From: an uncultured Pelagibacteraceae bacterium
GTDB taxonomy: Bacteria > Pseudomonadota > Alphaproteobacteria > Pelagibacterales > Pelagibacteraceae
Assembly (NCBI GenBank): GCA_902570695.1
Contig: CACFZE010000003.1
Coordinates: 1-64,000 of the forward strand
Reading direction: 5' to 3'
DNA length: 64,000 bases
The stretch's first letter is position 1. Each line of letters begins with the position of its first letter. The notes below the pieces were generated by a model. The model was not told where the DNA came from. It made no database searches and worked only from the letters and a program-made list of their open reading frames with translations. The position numbers and the translations under genes are program-made. This document shows positions 28,330 to 37,015 of the stretch, piece after piece.

Positions 28330-30411
28330 ATGAAAATACCACAGCTTAAAAAAAAACCAGAATTAAAATCTTGTCACAACGTAACTTGGGAAGACGATTA
28401 TAGTTGGATACATCAGGAAAATATACTTGAAGTATTGAAAGATAGTTCAAAATTATTGCCAGAGGTGAGAAAATATCTTGAAGATGAAAATGATTATTTT
28501 AGTCATCAAATGTCAGATACAAAAGAAATTCAAAAAGTTTTATTCGATGAGATTAAAGGAAGAATTAAACTTGATGATGAGTCTCTTCCATTCAAAGATG
28601 TAAGATATAGTTACTGGACAAAAACAACAACAAAAGGAAATTATTCTATAAAGTTAAGAAAAAAAATTGATTCTGATGAAATAGAAGAAATTTGGAATGG
28701 TGATTTAGAAAAAGCAAAGCTTAAAACAGAATATTTTGGGCTTGGAGACTTAGAAGTTAGCTATAATGATAAATTACTAGCTTATTCATTAGATTTAAAA
28801 GGATCTGAATATTACACCATACATATAAGAGATATTAAAAGTCGAGAGCAAGTTGGTGAAAAAATTGAAAATACAAGTGGTGGAATAACATTTAGCTTAG
28901 ATGACAAATATATTTTTTACTCTAAGCTTGATGACAATCACAGACCAAGAGAAATTTACAGGCATGAAATTGGAACTCCTGCTAGTAAAGATATTCTTAT
29001 ATTTAAAGAAGAAAGTGAAGCATTTACCGTAGGAATAGGTCTTAGCTCTGACGAAAAGTATTTTTTTATTACGTCATCTGATCATAATACGTCCGAACAG
29101 TATTTTTTTAAAGCAGATGAAATAATTCCAAAACCAAAACTAATTGATAAAAGAAAAAGAGGGATAATATATTCTGTTAATTCATGGAATGGTAATTTCT
29201 ATAAACATACAAATGAAGATGCAGAAGATTTTAAGATCGAAAAGACAAATGATTTAGAAAAAAAGAAGTGGGAAACATTTATACCTGCACGAGAAGAGGT
29301 TTTAATTGGAGGGTTAATTTTTTTAAATGATTGGATTATAAGATCTGAAACTTCTAATGCATTATCAAAATTAATATTAAGAAATCCAAAAAATGATGAA
29401 GAAGAAGAAATTTTTTTTTCAGATGAAAAAGTTATTGTTCCTGGTGTGTCGTTAACCCAAAGAGATAGAAATACTGATACCGTTTATTTATCATATTCAT
29501 CACCAAAAACTCCTGGAAGGACTTACCTATACAATCTTAAAACAAAAGAGAAAAAATTAGTTAAAGAACAAGAGATTCCTAGTGGCCATAATTCTGATGA
29601 CTACATAGTTGAAAGATTAGAGTGTACCTCTCATGACGGAAGAATGGTTCCTATAACTATAACAAGACATAAAAAAACTAAATTAGATGGATCTGCAAAA
29701 TTATTATTATATGGGTATGGATCTTACGGTAGTTCTATGTCACCAAGTTTTTCTTCAACCAGAATAAGTTTAATAGAGCGAGATATTATATGGGTAACTT
29801 CTCATATTAGAGGCGGTATGGAAAAAGGAATGAAATGGTGGAAAGAAGGAAAGTTATTAAACAAGAAAAATACTTTTGAAGATTACATTGCTTCTGCAAA
29901 ATTTTTAATTGAAAAAAAGTTTACGTCTAAAGGTAATATTATTGGAATGGGTGGATCTGCTGGAGGTCTTTTAATGGGAGCCGTTGTTAACAAAGCGCCT
30001 GAATTATTTTTGGGTATTGTTATGGCTGTTCCTTTCGTTGACTCGTTGACCACGAACTTAGACCATTCGTTACCATTAACAGTCGGCGAATTTGATGAAT
30101 TTGGAAATGCTAAAGATAAAAAAGAACACTTTGATTACATATTTTCATATGCGCCTTATAACAATATTAAAAAGATGGATTATCCAAACATTTTGATAAC
30201 AACAAGTCTAAGTGATAACAGGGTATTATTTGACGAGCCAGCAAAATTTACTGCAAAATTAAGGGATTACAAAACGGATAACAATTTACTTTTATTAAAA
30301 ACAGAAATGAATGCAGGTCATGGAGGAAAATCTGGGAGAGATGGAGCAATTGAGGAGATTGCAGTTGACTACGCGTTCGCTTTGAAAATAGCTGGAAAAC
30401 TAAACACTTGA
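28330..30411 (+). CDS. ptrB: Oligopeptidase B (S9A serine peptidase)
   Basis: A 693-residue prolyl-oligopeptidase-family enzyme that cuts short peptides after basic residues. A seven-bladed propeller domain (about 70-410) is followed by an alpha/beta hydrolase domain with the nucleophile in GGSAGG (about 541), an Asp in TSLSDNRV and the His in NAGHGGKSGR. There is no signal peptide, so it is cytoplasmic. A heat-shock-type -35 element begins two bases after its stop codon, for the following hsp20 gene. Confidence 0.93.
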   Translation: MKIPQLKKKPELKSCHNVTWEDDYSWIHQENILEVLKDSSKLLPEVRKYLEDENDYFSHQMSDTKEIQKVLFDEIKGRIKLDDESLPFKDVRYSYWTKTTTKGNYSIKLRKKIDSDEIEEIWNGDLEKAKLKTEYFGLGDLEVSYNDKLLAYSLDLKGSEYYTIHIRDIKSREQVGEKIENTSGGITFSLDDKYIFYSKLDDNHRPREIYRHEIGTPASKDILIFKEESEAFTVGIGLSSDEKYFFITSSDHNTSEQYFFKADEIIPKPKLIDKRKRGIIYSVNSWNGNFYKHTNEDAEDFKIEKTNDLEKKKWETFIPAREEVLIGGLIFLNDWIIRSETSNALSKLILRNPKNDEEEEIFFSDEKVIVPGVSLTQRDRNTDTVYLSYSSPKTPGRTYLYNLKTKEKKLVKEQEIPSGHNSDDYIVERLECTSHDGRMVPITITRHKKTKLDGSAKLLLYGYGSYGSSMSPSFSSTRISLIERDIIWVTSHIRGGMEKGMKWWKEGKLLNKKNTFEDYIASAKFLIEKKFTSKGNIIGMGGSAGGLLMGAVVNKAPELFLGIVMAVPFVDSLTTNLDHSLPLTVGEFDEFGNAKDKKEHFDYIFSYAPYNNIKKMDYPNILITTSLSDNRVLFDEPAKFTAKLRDYKTDNNLLLLKTEMNAGHGGKSGRDGAIEEIAVDYAFALKIAGKLNT

Positions 30412-30412
30412 T

Positions 30413-30440
30413 CTTGAAATATCAAAATTAATTATCATAT
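30413..30440 (+). promoter_or_regulatory. Sigma-32 (RpoH) type promoter of hsp20
   Basis: CTTGAAA at 30413-30419, 13-base spacer, TATCATAT at 30433-30440 (consensus CCCCATNT; the CATNT part matches). The layout is close to the groES promoter at 5357-5385. The expected transcript would start near 30447, just before the first leader hairpin. Confidence 0.7.
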
Positions 30441-30447
30441 AAACATT

Positions 30448-30504
30448 GTTAGTCGCCTAATGGGGCTAGCAATAAATAAACTTGCTTAATTAAAGGAGGA
30501 TAAT
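30448..30504 (+). promoter_or_regulatory. ROSE-like RNA thermometer candidate in hsp20 leader
   Basis: Two hairpins. The first, 30448-30470, pairs GTTAGTC(G)CC with GGGGCTAGC around loop TAAT, with one bulged G. The second, 30481-30499, pairs CTTGCTT with AAGGAGG around loop AATTA and sequesters the Shine-Dalgarno. The pairing leaves a single G opposite G inside the stem, which is the hallmark of ROSE elements (U[U/C]GCU against the AGGA of the ribosome site). ROSE thermometers are known upstream of hsp20 genes in other alphaproteobacteria. Temperature response is inferred. Confidence 0.7.
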
Positions 30505-30951
30505 ATGACAAGTAAGGATCTATCAATTTTCAGCTCACTTCGGCCTTTCTCTATTGGTTTTGACGATATGTTTGACCAATTCGAAAGCATGTTGGGCAAT
30601 GGTGGTTTAAGTATGCAATCAAACTACCCGCCTTACAACATAAGAAGAACTGGCAAAGATAACTACTCAATTGAGGTTGCTTTAGCTGGTTTTAGCAAAA
30701 AAGATGTTGAGGTAGAGTTTGAAGATAATCTATTAACTGTAAGAACTAAACAAGTTGATAGAAGTGAAAACAAAAACCAAGATGGAGAGATAATCCACAA
30801 AGGTATATCGCAAAGACAATTTGCGAGATCATTTACAATTGCTGATGATGTAAAAGTGAATGGTGCAGAGTTAAAAGATGGTCTTTTAACAATTGCATGT
30901 GAAAGGATTATCCCGGAACATAAAAAAAAGAAACTTATTGAAATTAAATAA
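30505..30951 (+). CDS. ibpA: Small heat-shock protein Hsp20 (IbpA type)
   Basis: A 148-residue alpha-crystallin chaperone that holds unfolded proteins for DnaK/ClpB. The N-terminus SIFSSLRPFSIGFDDMFDQFE is typical of the IbpA class. The alpha-crystallin domain runs from about 44 to 135 (YSIEVALAGFSKKDVEVEFE ... GISQRQFARSF). The C-terminal anchor is short and the usual IxI motif may be represented by the final LIEIK. It sits behind a heat-shock-type promoter and a thermometer-like leader, with GGAGG as ribosome site. Confidence 0.95.
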   Translation: MTSKDLSIFSSLRPFSIGFDDMFDQFESMLGNGGLSMQSNYPPYNIRRTGKDNYSIEVALAGFSKKDVEVEFEDNLLTVRTKQVDRSENKNQDGEIIHKGISQRQFARSFTIADDVKVNGAELKDGLLTIACERIIPEHKKKKLIEIK

Positions 30952-30959
30952 GTACCTTG

Positions 30960-30982
30960 CTTGTGGGGCTAGTCCCCACAAG
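30960..30982 (+). terminator. Perfect 9-bp hairpin after hsp20
   Basis: CTTGTGGGG (30960-30968), loop CTAGT, CCCCACAAG (30974-30982). The stem is strong but no T-run follows on either strand, so it may be a transcript-stabilising 3' hairpin or a shared boundary element between hsp20 and the convergent lipoprotein gene rather than a canonical terminator. Confidence 0.5.
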
Positions 30983-30983
30983 A

Positions 30984-31316
30984 CTAAATACATCCACTAG
31001 AGCTAAATCCGATAATAATCCCTGATGCATTCACCTCAAATTTTCTTTCACAAGGAATTCCATATTTTTTTGTTTTGTAGATAAGCATTTCATTTCCAAG
31101 TTCATTTACAAAATCCTCTGAAGGTGAGCCTAATTCTAATCTCATCTCATTAACTTCTTTTCCAACGAATTGACCAAATTTTTCATTCTCTTTTTCAGCC
31201 ACTTCATCGGATTTCTTTTTAATTGTTTGACATCCAGTTAAAAAAATTATTGTTAATGTGATAAACAGAGCAATAAATTTTTTTGATAAAGTATTATTTT
31301 TAAAAGCAATAATCAT
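30984..31316 (-). CDS. Small lipoprotein, unknown function
   Basis: 110 residues with a lipoprotein signal ending in the lipobox LTGC (Cys at about 29). The mature part has a charged helix (KKKSDEVAEKENEKFGQFVG), then RLELGSPSEDFVNELGNEMLIYKTKKYGIPCERKFEVNASG. The latter looks like the SmpA/OmlA-type fold (short helix-hairpin with a GxP turn). A Cys pair (PCERK and the C-terminal SGC) could form a disulfide. Family placement is tentative. Confidence 0.7.
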   Translation of the reverse strand: MIIAFKNNTLSKKFIALFITLTIIFLTGCQTIKKKSDEVAEKENEKFGQFVGKEVNEMRLELGSPSEDFVNELGNEMLIYKTKKYGIPCERKFEVNASGIIIGFSSSGCI

Positions 31317-31454
31317 TAATACATACCTAAAGTTGAATTATGTTAACAATTTGTTCAAAACTTTCATTAAATTGTTTGAATTTAATACAAATTTGAAAAG
31401 ATAGGAAATTTTAAAGATTATTGAGTTATTGATTTATTATATTAAAGAAATGTT

Positions 31455-32954
31455 ATGGCAACAGACTTAAGAATATCAAATATATCAAAAATATATCCAG
31501 GGTGTATAGCTAATGATAATGTATCTCTTCAGTTTAAAAGTGGAAAAATATACGCGTTATTAGGAGAGAATGGAGCTGGAAAATCTACATTAGTAAAAAT
31601 TCTGTCTGGTGTAATAAGCCCAGATAATGGTGAGGTTTTTTTAAATGAAAAAAATTTAAAATTAAGCTCTCCACTCGATGCCAAAAAAAATAAAATTGGA
31701 ATGGTTTTTCAGCATTTCAATTTATTTGAAACTTTATCAGTATTTGAAAACTTAAGTATAGATGCAACTGAAGATAACAAAAGTTTAAGGGTAAGAATAA
31801 ATGAAATATTAAAAAAATATAACTTTAGTATTGATCTTGATGTTCCTGTATTAAATTTATCAGCAGGGCAAAAGCAAAAAGTTGAGATTATAAGATGTCT
31901 TTTAAGAAGCCCTAAAGTTCTAATCATGGACGAGCCTACATCTGTTTTGACTGAGCAGGAAACAGAGGAATTATTTATATCTTTAAAAAAATTCTGTGAT
32001 GAAGGAATATTAATTATTTACATAACTCACAAGTTAAAAGAAGTTTTGTCTTTATGTGATGAGGTTGCTGTAATGCGAAAAGGTAAGGTTGTATCGGTTA
32101 GCCAAACACAAAATGAAAGAGTTGAAACTCTCGCAAATAAGATGGTTGGTCAAAAACTAGCGAAAATTAAGAAAAAAATTAATGTTTCCAAAAATAAAGA
32201 TGAGATATTTAAAGTAAAACATTTAAATTTTTATAGCGATGATCCTTTTGAAACAAATTTAGTTAATCTAAATTTTTCTGTAAAGAAAGGAGAATGTTTA
32301 GGTATAGCGGGTATTTCTGGCAATGGTCAAAACGAACTCTTTCAAATTTTGAGTGGGGAAATAATTACACCAGATACATCAATCATTTTTCGAAATAAGG
32401 AAATTGCTAAATTAAATCCAAAGCAAAGACGAGAGTATTTAATGGCTTTTTCTCCTGAAGATAGAATATCTCAAGCGGCTGTACCTGAATTAAAAATATA
32501 TGAAAATGTAGCTTTAAATAATTTTAAGTCATCAAATTTTTTTGAAAAAGGTTTGGTAAATGAAAAAAAAATTAAAGAGCATTCAAAGAAAATTTTATCT
32601 GATTTCTCGGTAAATACAGACAATGTTGAATTAAAAAGTCAATTTCTATCGGGTGGAAATTTACAAAAACTTATTTTAGGGAGAGAGTTAATAACAGCTC
32701 CGGAATTATTAATTTGTTACAATCCAACATGGGGGCTCGATGTGGGTGCAATCAATTATATTCATGAAACACTTATAAAAATTAACGATCAAGAAAAATC
32801 AACGATTTTAATTTCTACAGATACGGAGGAGTTATTAAAACTCAGTGATAAAATTGCAGTTATTTACAAAGGCAAGCTTTCAAAAATAATGCCTTCAGAG
32901 GAAGTCACTCCAGAAAAATTAGGAGTTTTAATGGGAGGAGGTTCCATTGATTAA
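31455..32954 (+). CDS. ABC importer ATP-binding protein (BMP/nucleoside class)
   Basis: A 499-residue protein with two tandem ATPase domains, as in sugar and nucleoside importers (RbsA/YufO type). Domain 1 has Walker A GENGAGKST (about 37-45), signature LSAGQKQK and Walker B VLIMDEPT. Domain 2 has a degenerate P-loop (GISGNGQNEL) and signature LSGGNLQK, as is normal in this class. It is first of a four-gene importer operon. The 8-base overlap with the next gene and lack of gaps support a single transcript. Confidence 0.92.
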   Translation: MATDLRISNISKIYPGCIANDNVSLQFKSGKIYALLGENGAGKSTLVKILSGVISPDNGEVFLNEKNLKLSSPLDAKKNKIGMVFQHFNLFETLSVFENLSIDATEDNKSLRVRINEILKKYNFSIDLDVPVLNLSAGQKQKVEIIRCLLRSPKVLIMDEPTSVLTEQETEELFISLKKFCDEGILIIYITHKLKEVLSLCDEVAVMRKGKVVSVSQTQNERVETLANKMVGQKLAKIKKKINVSKNKDEIFKVKHLNFYSDDPFETNLVNLNFSVKKGECLGIAGISGNGQNELFQILSGEIITPDTSIIFRNKEIAKLNPKQRREYLMAFSPEDRISQAAVPELKIYENVALNNFKSSNFFEKGLVNEKKIKEHSKKILSDFSVNTDNVELKSQFLSGGNLQKLILGRELITAPELLICYNPTWGLDVGAINYIHETLIKINDQEKSTILISTDTEELLKLSDKIAVIYKGKLSKIMPSEEVTPEKLGVLMGGGSID

Positions 32955-34026
32955 AATTGAAAAAAGAAATGATGTACCAATGGCATTATATTTTTTTACT
33001 CCTTTTATTGCAATCATACTTACAATTTTAGGTGGTGGTATAATTTTTTATATTTTAGGTTTTAATCCAATAGAAGCACTTAAGTTTTACTTTATAACTC
33101 CAATTTCAAATTTATATGGTTTCAGTGAATTGCTACTCAAAGCAACTCCCCTTTGCTTAATTGCTATTGGTTTATCATTTTGTTTTAAAAGTAATAATTG
33201 GAATATTGGTGCAGAAGGACAATTAACTTTTGGTGCGATTGTAGGAGGAGGAGTTGCTCTTTTATTTTATAATCAAGAAGGTTTTTATATACTGCCTTTA
33301 GTTATAATTGCTGGAGCAATCGGGGGAATGATCTTTGCACTTATCCCAGCTATCCTTAAAACATATTTTAATACAAACGAGATTTTAGTTAGTCTTATGT
33401 TGGTTTACGTTTCAAAGCTACTCTTAGACTACTTGGTAGTTGGGCCATGGAGTAATCCTGAAGGTTTTAATTTTCCTGAAACAAGACAATTTAGTGACTC
33501 ATCTAGAATGCCATTATTATTTGAGGGTTTGAGAATTCATGCTGGTATTTTTTTAGCTCTTGCAGCAGTTATGCTGAGTTGGTTTATTCTTTACAAAACC
33601 TATTTAGGCTTTCAGATTAAAGTATCTGGTCTAAGTTTAAAAACTGCTAAGTATGCTGGGTTTAAAGGAAAAACCATGATTTTGGTTGTTTTTATGATTA
33701 GTGGTGCTTGTGCGGGATTAGCTGGAGTTGGTGAAATTACTGGGCCTATTGGACAACTGCATAGAATGATATCCCCCGATTACGGTTTTACAGCAATTAT
33801 TGTTGCTTTTTTAGGTCGTCTTAATCCTTTTGGCATAATTTTTGCATCTTTGGTTGTTGCGTTGACATACCTCGGTGCCGAAACGGCTCAAATTTTTTTA
33901 CAAATACCAAAATATACCGGCCAAGTCTTTCAGGGTATGATCTTATTTTTTTTACTCGCATCTGATTATTTGCTTTTTTTCAAAGTTAAAATTTTAAATT
34001 TAAAAAAAAATGAGCTTAGACATTAG
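32947..34026 (+). CDS. ABC importer permease 1 (BMP/nucleoside class)
   Basis: A 359-residue inner-membrane permease with about ten helices. The family block NNWNIGAEGQLTFGAI (about 78-93) is characteristic of the nucleoside (YufP) group. I take the TTG at 32947 as start. It is preceded by GGGAGGAGG ending six bases upstream, inside the end of the ATPase gene; the next in-frame ATG has no comparable site. It overlaps the second permease gene by 17 bases. Confidence 0.9.
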   Translation: MIKIEKRNDVPMALYFFTPFIAIILTILGGGIIFYILGFNPIEALKFYFITPISNLYGFSELLLKATPLCLIAIGLSFCFKSNNWNIGAEGQLTFGAIVGGGVALLFYNQEGFYILPLVIIAGAIGGMIFALIPAILKTYFNTNEILVSLMLVYVSKLLLDYLVVGPWSNPEGFNFPETRQFSDSSRMPLLFEGLRIHAGIFLALAAVMLSWFILYKTYLGFQIKVSGLSLKTAKYAGFKGKTMILVVFMISGACAGLAGVGEITGPIGQLHRMISPDYGFTAIIVAFLGRLNPFGIIFASLVVALTYLGAETAQIFLQIPKYTGQVFQGMILFFLLASDYLLFFKVKILNLKKNELRH

Positions 34027-34942
34027 TTTTATAGGAATTCTGATAGGATCAATAATGGCTTCATCAGTGCCATTAATACTTGCTGCTTCAGGTGAATTGA
34101 TTACTGAAAGATCGGGTGTTTTAAATTTAGGTGTCGAAGGAATGATGATAATTGGAGCAATATCTGGTTTTGCTTTAATGGTAATAACAGATAACCTTTT
34201 TATAGCAATCGTAGGCTCTATGTTATCAGGAGTTATAATTTCACTAATCTTTGGATTTTTAACGCAATCTCTTCTTACAAACCATGTTGCAACAGGTTTG
34301 GCATTAACTATTTTTGGCATTGGTTTATCTGCAATGTTAGGAAAAAATTTTGTTGGTATCCCTGGAAAAGAATTTCCAATCTTATTTTCAAGTTTAAGAG
34401 AAAGTATTCCGTTTTTTGGTCCAATATTGTTTGGACACTCTATAGTTTTATATTTTGCTTTTGCTTTACCATTTTTAACTAATTATTTTTTGAAAAAAAC
34501 TAAATTAGGTTTGGTTGTTAGAGCTGTTGGTGATTCGCCTGTTTCGGCATCTAATCAAGGTATAAATGTTATTCTAGTTAGATACTGTTGTATTCTTTAT
34601 GGAGGAGCTATGTGTGGCTTAGCAGGTGCATATCTATCCTTAATATACACTCCACAGTGGATTGAAAATATGACAGCTGGAAGAGGGTGGATAGCTTTGG
34701 CTTTGGTTGTATTTGCAACCTGGAGTCCTATAAAAGTTTTAATTGGTGCTTTAATTTTTGGTGGGATTACAATTCTACAATTACATATGCAAGCAATTGG
34801 GTTTAGAATACCGGTTCAATTTTTAAGTGCATTACCTTATCTGATGACAATAATAGTTTTAGTTGTAATCTCTCGTGACAGTAGAAAAATAAAACTGAAT
34901 ACCCCAACCTCCTTAGGAAGAATATTCTATAAGGAAAAGTAA
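34010..34942 (+). CDS. ABC importer permease 2 (BMP/nucleoside class)
   Basis: A 310-residue permease partner (YufQ type), with the conserved ITERSGVLNLGVEGMM block (about 29-44) and several hydrophobic helices. With permease 1 it forms the channel through which the substrate, probably a nucleoside or purine base, enters. It is followed after 88 bases by the binding protein gene, in which no strong terminator is seen. Confidence 0.9.
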   Translation: MSLDISFIGILIGSIMASSVPLILAASGELITERSGVLNLGVEGMMIIGAISGFALMVITDNLFIAIVGSMLSGVIISLIFGFLTQSLLTNHVATGLALTIFGIGLSAMLGKNFVGIPGKEFPILFSSLRESIPFFGPILFGHSIVLYFAFALPFLTNYFLKKTKLGLVVRAVGDSPVSASNQGINVILVRYCCILYGGAMCGLAGAYLSLIYTPQWIENMTAGRGWIALALVVFATWSPIKVLIGALIFGGITILQLHMQAIGFRIPVQFLSALPYLMTIIVLVVISRDSRKIKLNTPTSLGRIFYKEK

Positions 34943-35030
34943 TGTTAGCTATTCGAAAATAATTATTTTTTTTTTTTGAATTTTGATTAACTTAAAGCTT
35001 CACAAAAAAAATTTAGAGGGGAAATTCAAA

Positions 35031-36095
35031 ATGTATAAAAACTTTTTTAGATATTTAATTTCTGCAATTTTTCTACTTGGGTTTAGCGTAAACTCAAATG
35101 CAGATTTTAAAGTTGGTTTTGTCTATGTTGGCCCAACTGGTGACCATGGATGGACATTTCAACATCACGAAGGTAGAAATGCTGTAGAAGCAGCTGGAAT
35201 AAAAACAACATTTGTTGAAAGTGTTCCAGAAGGTGCTGATGCAGAAAGAGTGATAAGACAACTGGCTCAATCTGGCCACGACTTAATTTTTACAACTAGT
35301 TTTGGATATATGGATCCAACTAACAAAGTTGCAAAAGATTTTCCAAATGTAAAATTTGAACACGCAACAGGTTATAAGAGAGAACATTCAAATGTTTCTA
35401 CTTATTCTGCAAGATTTTACGAAGGAAGAACTCTTTTAGGCCATATTGCTGGAAAAATGACTAAAACTAACACGATTGGCTATATTGCATCTTTTCCAAT
35501 TCCTGAAGTAATAAGAGGAATTAACGCAATGACTCTTGCTGCACAAAAGGTCAATCCAAATATTAAAACTAAGATTGTATGGGTTTTTACTTGGTACGAT
35601 CCAGGTAAAGAAGCTGAAGCAGCGCAAGCTTTAATCGATCAAGGTGCAGATGTAATTATGCAACATACAGATAGTACAGCACCAGTTCAAACAGCGGAGA
35701 AAGCAGGTGTATGGTCATTTGGTCAAGCAAGTGACATGCAGAGATTTGCTCCTAAATCAATTTTGACTTCAATTATTGATGATTGGGCACCATATTATGT
35801 TGAAAGAGCTATTGCTGCAAGAGACGGTACATGGAAACAACAAGACACATGGCATGGATTAAAGGAAGGTATGGTGGCTATGGGACCATATAATTCTGCA
35901 ATGGGTGCTGACTTAGTTAAAGAAGTAGAGCAGCTTCAAAAAGATCTAGCATCAGGAAAAGTTCATTCGTTTACAGGTCCTATATATGACCAAAAAGGCA
36001 ATATATTAGTTGCCGATGGAAAAGTTGCTGATGATGGAATGTTGGCTGGAATGAGTGTTTATGTAAAAGGTGTTGAAGGAGATATTCCAAAATAA
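35031..36095 (+). CDS. BMP-family periplasmic substrate-binding protein
   Basis: A 354-residue binding protein of the Bmp/Med family (PnrA-like). Signal peptide to about residue 25 (...GFSVNSNA), then FKVGFVYVGPTGDHGWTFQHHEG. Other visible blocks are FTTSFGYMDPT, YIASFPIPEVIRGINA and WSFGQASDMQRFAP. I chose the ATG at 35031 because it directly precedes the signal peptide and follows GAGGGG; an in-frame upstream start at 34983 would add 16 extra residues. PnrA members bind purine nucleosides, which suits the neighbouring phosphoribosyltransferase. Confidence 0.92.
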   Translation: MYKNFFRYLISAIFLLGFSVNSNADFKVGFVYVGPTGDHGWTFQHHEGRNAVEAAGIKTTFVESVPEGADAERVIRQLAQSGHDLIFTTSFGYMDPTNKVAKDFPNVKFEHATGYKREHSNVSTYSARFYEGRTLLGHIAGKMTKTNTIGYIASFPIPEVIRGINAMTLAAQKVNPNIKTKIVWVFTWYDPGKEAEAAQALIDQGADVIMQHTDSTAPVQTAEKAGVWSFGQASDMQRFAPKSILTSIIDDWAPYYVERAIAARDGTWKQQDTWHGLKEGMVAMGPYNSAMGADLVKEVEQLQKDLASGKVHSFTGPIYDQKGNILVADGKVADDGMLAGMSVYVKGVEGDIPK

Positions 36096-36111
36096 TTTTC
36101 AAAAAAAAATT

Positions 36112-36144
36112 AAAAAGGCCAACTATATAAGTTGGCCTTTTTTT
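36112..36144. terminator. Bidirectional terminator between BMP importer and phosphoribosyltransferase
   Basis: GGCCAAC (36117-36123), loop TATATAA, GTTGGCC (36131-36137), with flanking A5 and T7 runs pairing on either side. The final bases include the end of the convergent phosphoribosyltransferase gene (stop at 36143-36145). Confidence 0.9.
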
Positions 36145-36664
36145 ATGAATGCTTTTTCTTTAAGCCATTAATATCTATTTCATCGTAATATTCTGAAGGT
36201 TGAACTATCCAAGGATCTCCATCTAGTAAAATTGGACAAAAATCTGGAGTAAAAGAAGAGGATTTTTTTTTCCAAAGACAAGCTGTTTTTATTTCTTGAA
36301 TATGGTTTTTCACTGGAGTATAATTTTTTAACCATTTAATACTTTCATTTAATGTAAGTCCAGTATCGGATAAATCATCAACTAATAAAACATTTTTAAA
36401 GTCTTCATTTTTAGCTATTGAGCTTATATCTCTTGCAAAAATAAGTTCGCCCTGTTTATTTTCTACAGTTTCTCCAGAATAACTTTGAATAACAACATAA
36501 GCAGTGGGCAATTTAAATATTCTTGATAGCATATCAATTATAGGTGCTGCACCCCTCATTATTCCGACTAAAACAGATGGTTTGTAATTTTTTTCAATTG
36601 TAAGAGCTAACTTTTCAACTGCTAATTTATAATCTTCATAATTGATTATTAATTTTTCTGCCAT
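36143..36664 (-). CDS. Purine-type phosphoribosyltransferase
   Basis: About 173 residues from the ATG at 36664 (MAEKLIINYEDY). This fits the typical beginning of Gpt/Hpt-like enzymes better than an ATG 15 bases upstream. The PRPP-binding motif is VLLVDDLSDTGLTL, near residues 92-105. An early GIMRGAAP and a late DGDPWIVQPSEY resemble xanthine/hypoxanthine phosphoribosyltransferases. It lies next to the nucleoside-class importer, consistent with base salvage. Which purine it uses is not clear. Confidence 0.82.
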   Translation of the reverse strand: MAEKLIINYEDYKLAVEKLALTIEKNYKPSVLVGIMRGAAPIIDMLSRIFKLPTAYVVIQSYSGETVENKQGELIFARDISSIAKNEDFKNVLLVDDLSDTGLTLNESIKWLKNYTPVKNHIQEIKTACLWKKKSSSFTPDFCPILLDGDPWIVQPSEYYDEIDINGLKKKHS

Positions 36665-36706
36665 AAAATTTGGTAACATAAAAAAAAAAAATTAAAAAGG
36701 AGAATT

Positions 36707-36997
36707 ATGAAAGGTTACTGGATTGCAACTTACAGTGAAATTAAAGACCCTGAAAGAATGAAAAAATATGCAGATAAAGCAAAGGAAGCTGTATTAAAAC
36801 ATTCTGGAAAAATTTTAGCTCGAAGTGCTAATAACATTGCACTTGAGGGTAGAGAAATGGTTAGAATAGCACTTGCAGAGTTCCCAGACGTGGAAACTGC
36901 TAAAAAATGCTACGATTCTGAAGAATATGTTGAGGCAAGAACATATCTTAAAGATAATGTAATTAGAGAACATATGATATTTGAAGGAATGGAATAA
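36707..36997 (+). CDS. DUF1330 protein, first of tandem pair
   Basis: A 96-residue dimeric alpha-beta barrel (Dabb-like) protein: GYWIATYSEIKDPERMKKYADKA ... ALAEFPDVETAKKCYDSEEYVEAR. DUF1330 function is unknown. The start is clear (GGAG a few bases upstream). It is divergent from the phosphoribosyltransferase and followed after 18 bases by a homologous gene. Confidence 0.85.
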   Translation: MKGYWIATYSEIKDPERMKKYADKAKEAVLKHSGKILARSANNIALEGREMVRIALAEFPDVETAKKCYDSEEYVEARTYLKDNVIREHMIFEGME

Positions 36998-37015
36998 CTT
37001 AGAAAAGGGGCAAAT

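Noticed and set aside
31317..31454. Purine riboswitch ahead of the nucleoside-class importer
   Set aside because: No conserved purine aptamer core is visible; only short TTCAAA/TTTGAA repeats that could be chance.
34943..35030. Attenuator between permease 2 and the binding protein gene
   Set aside because: AAAATAATTATTTT followed by T's is an A/T-only stem; too weak to call in this base composition.
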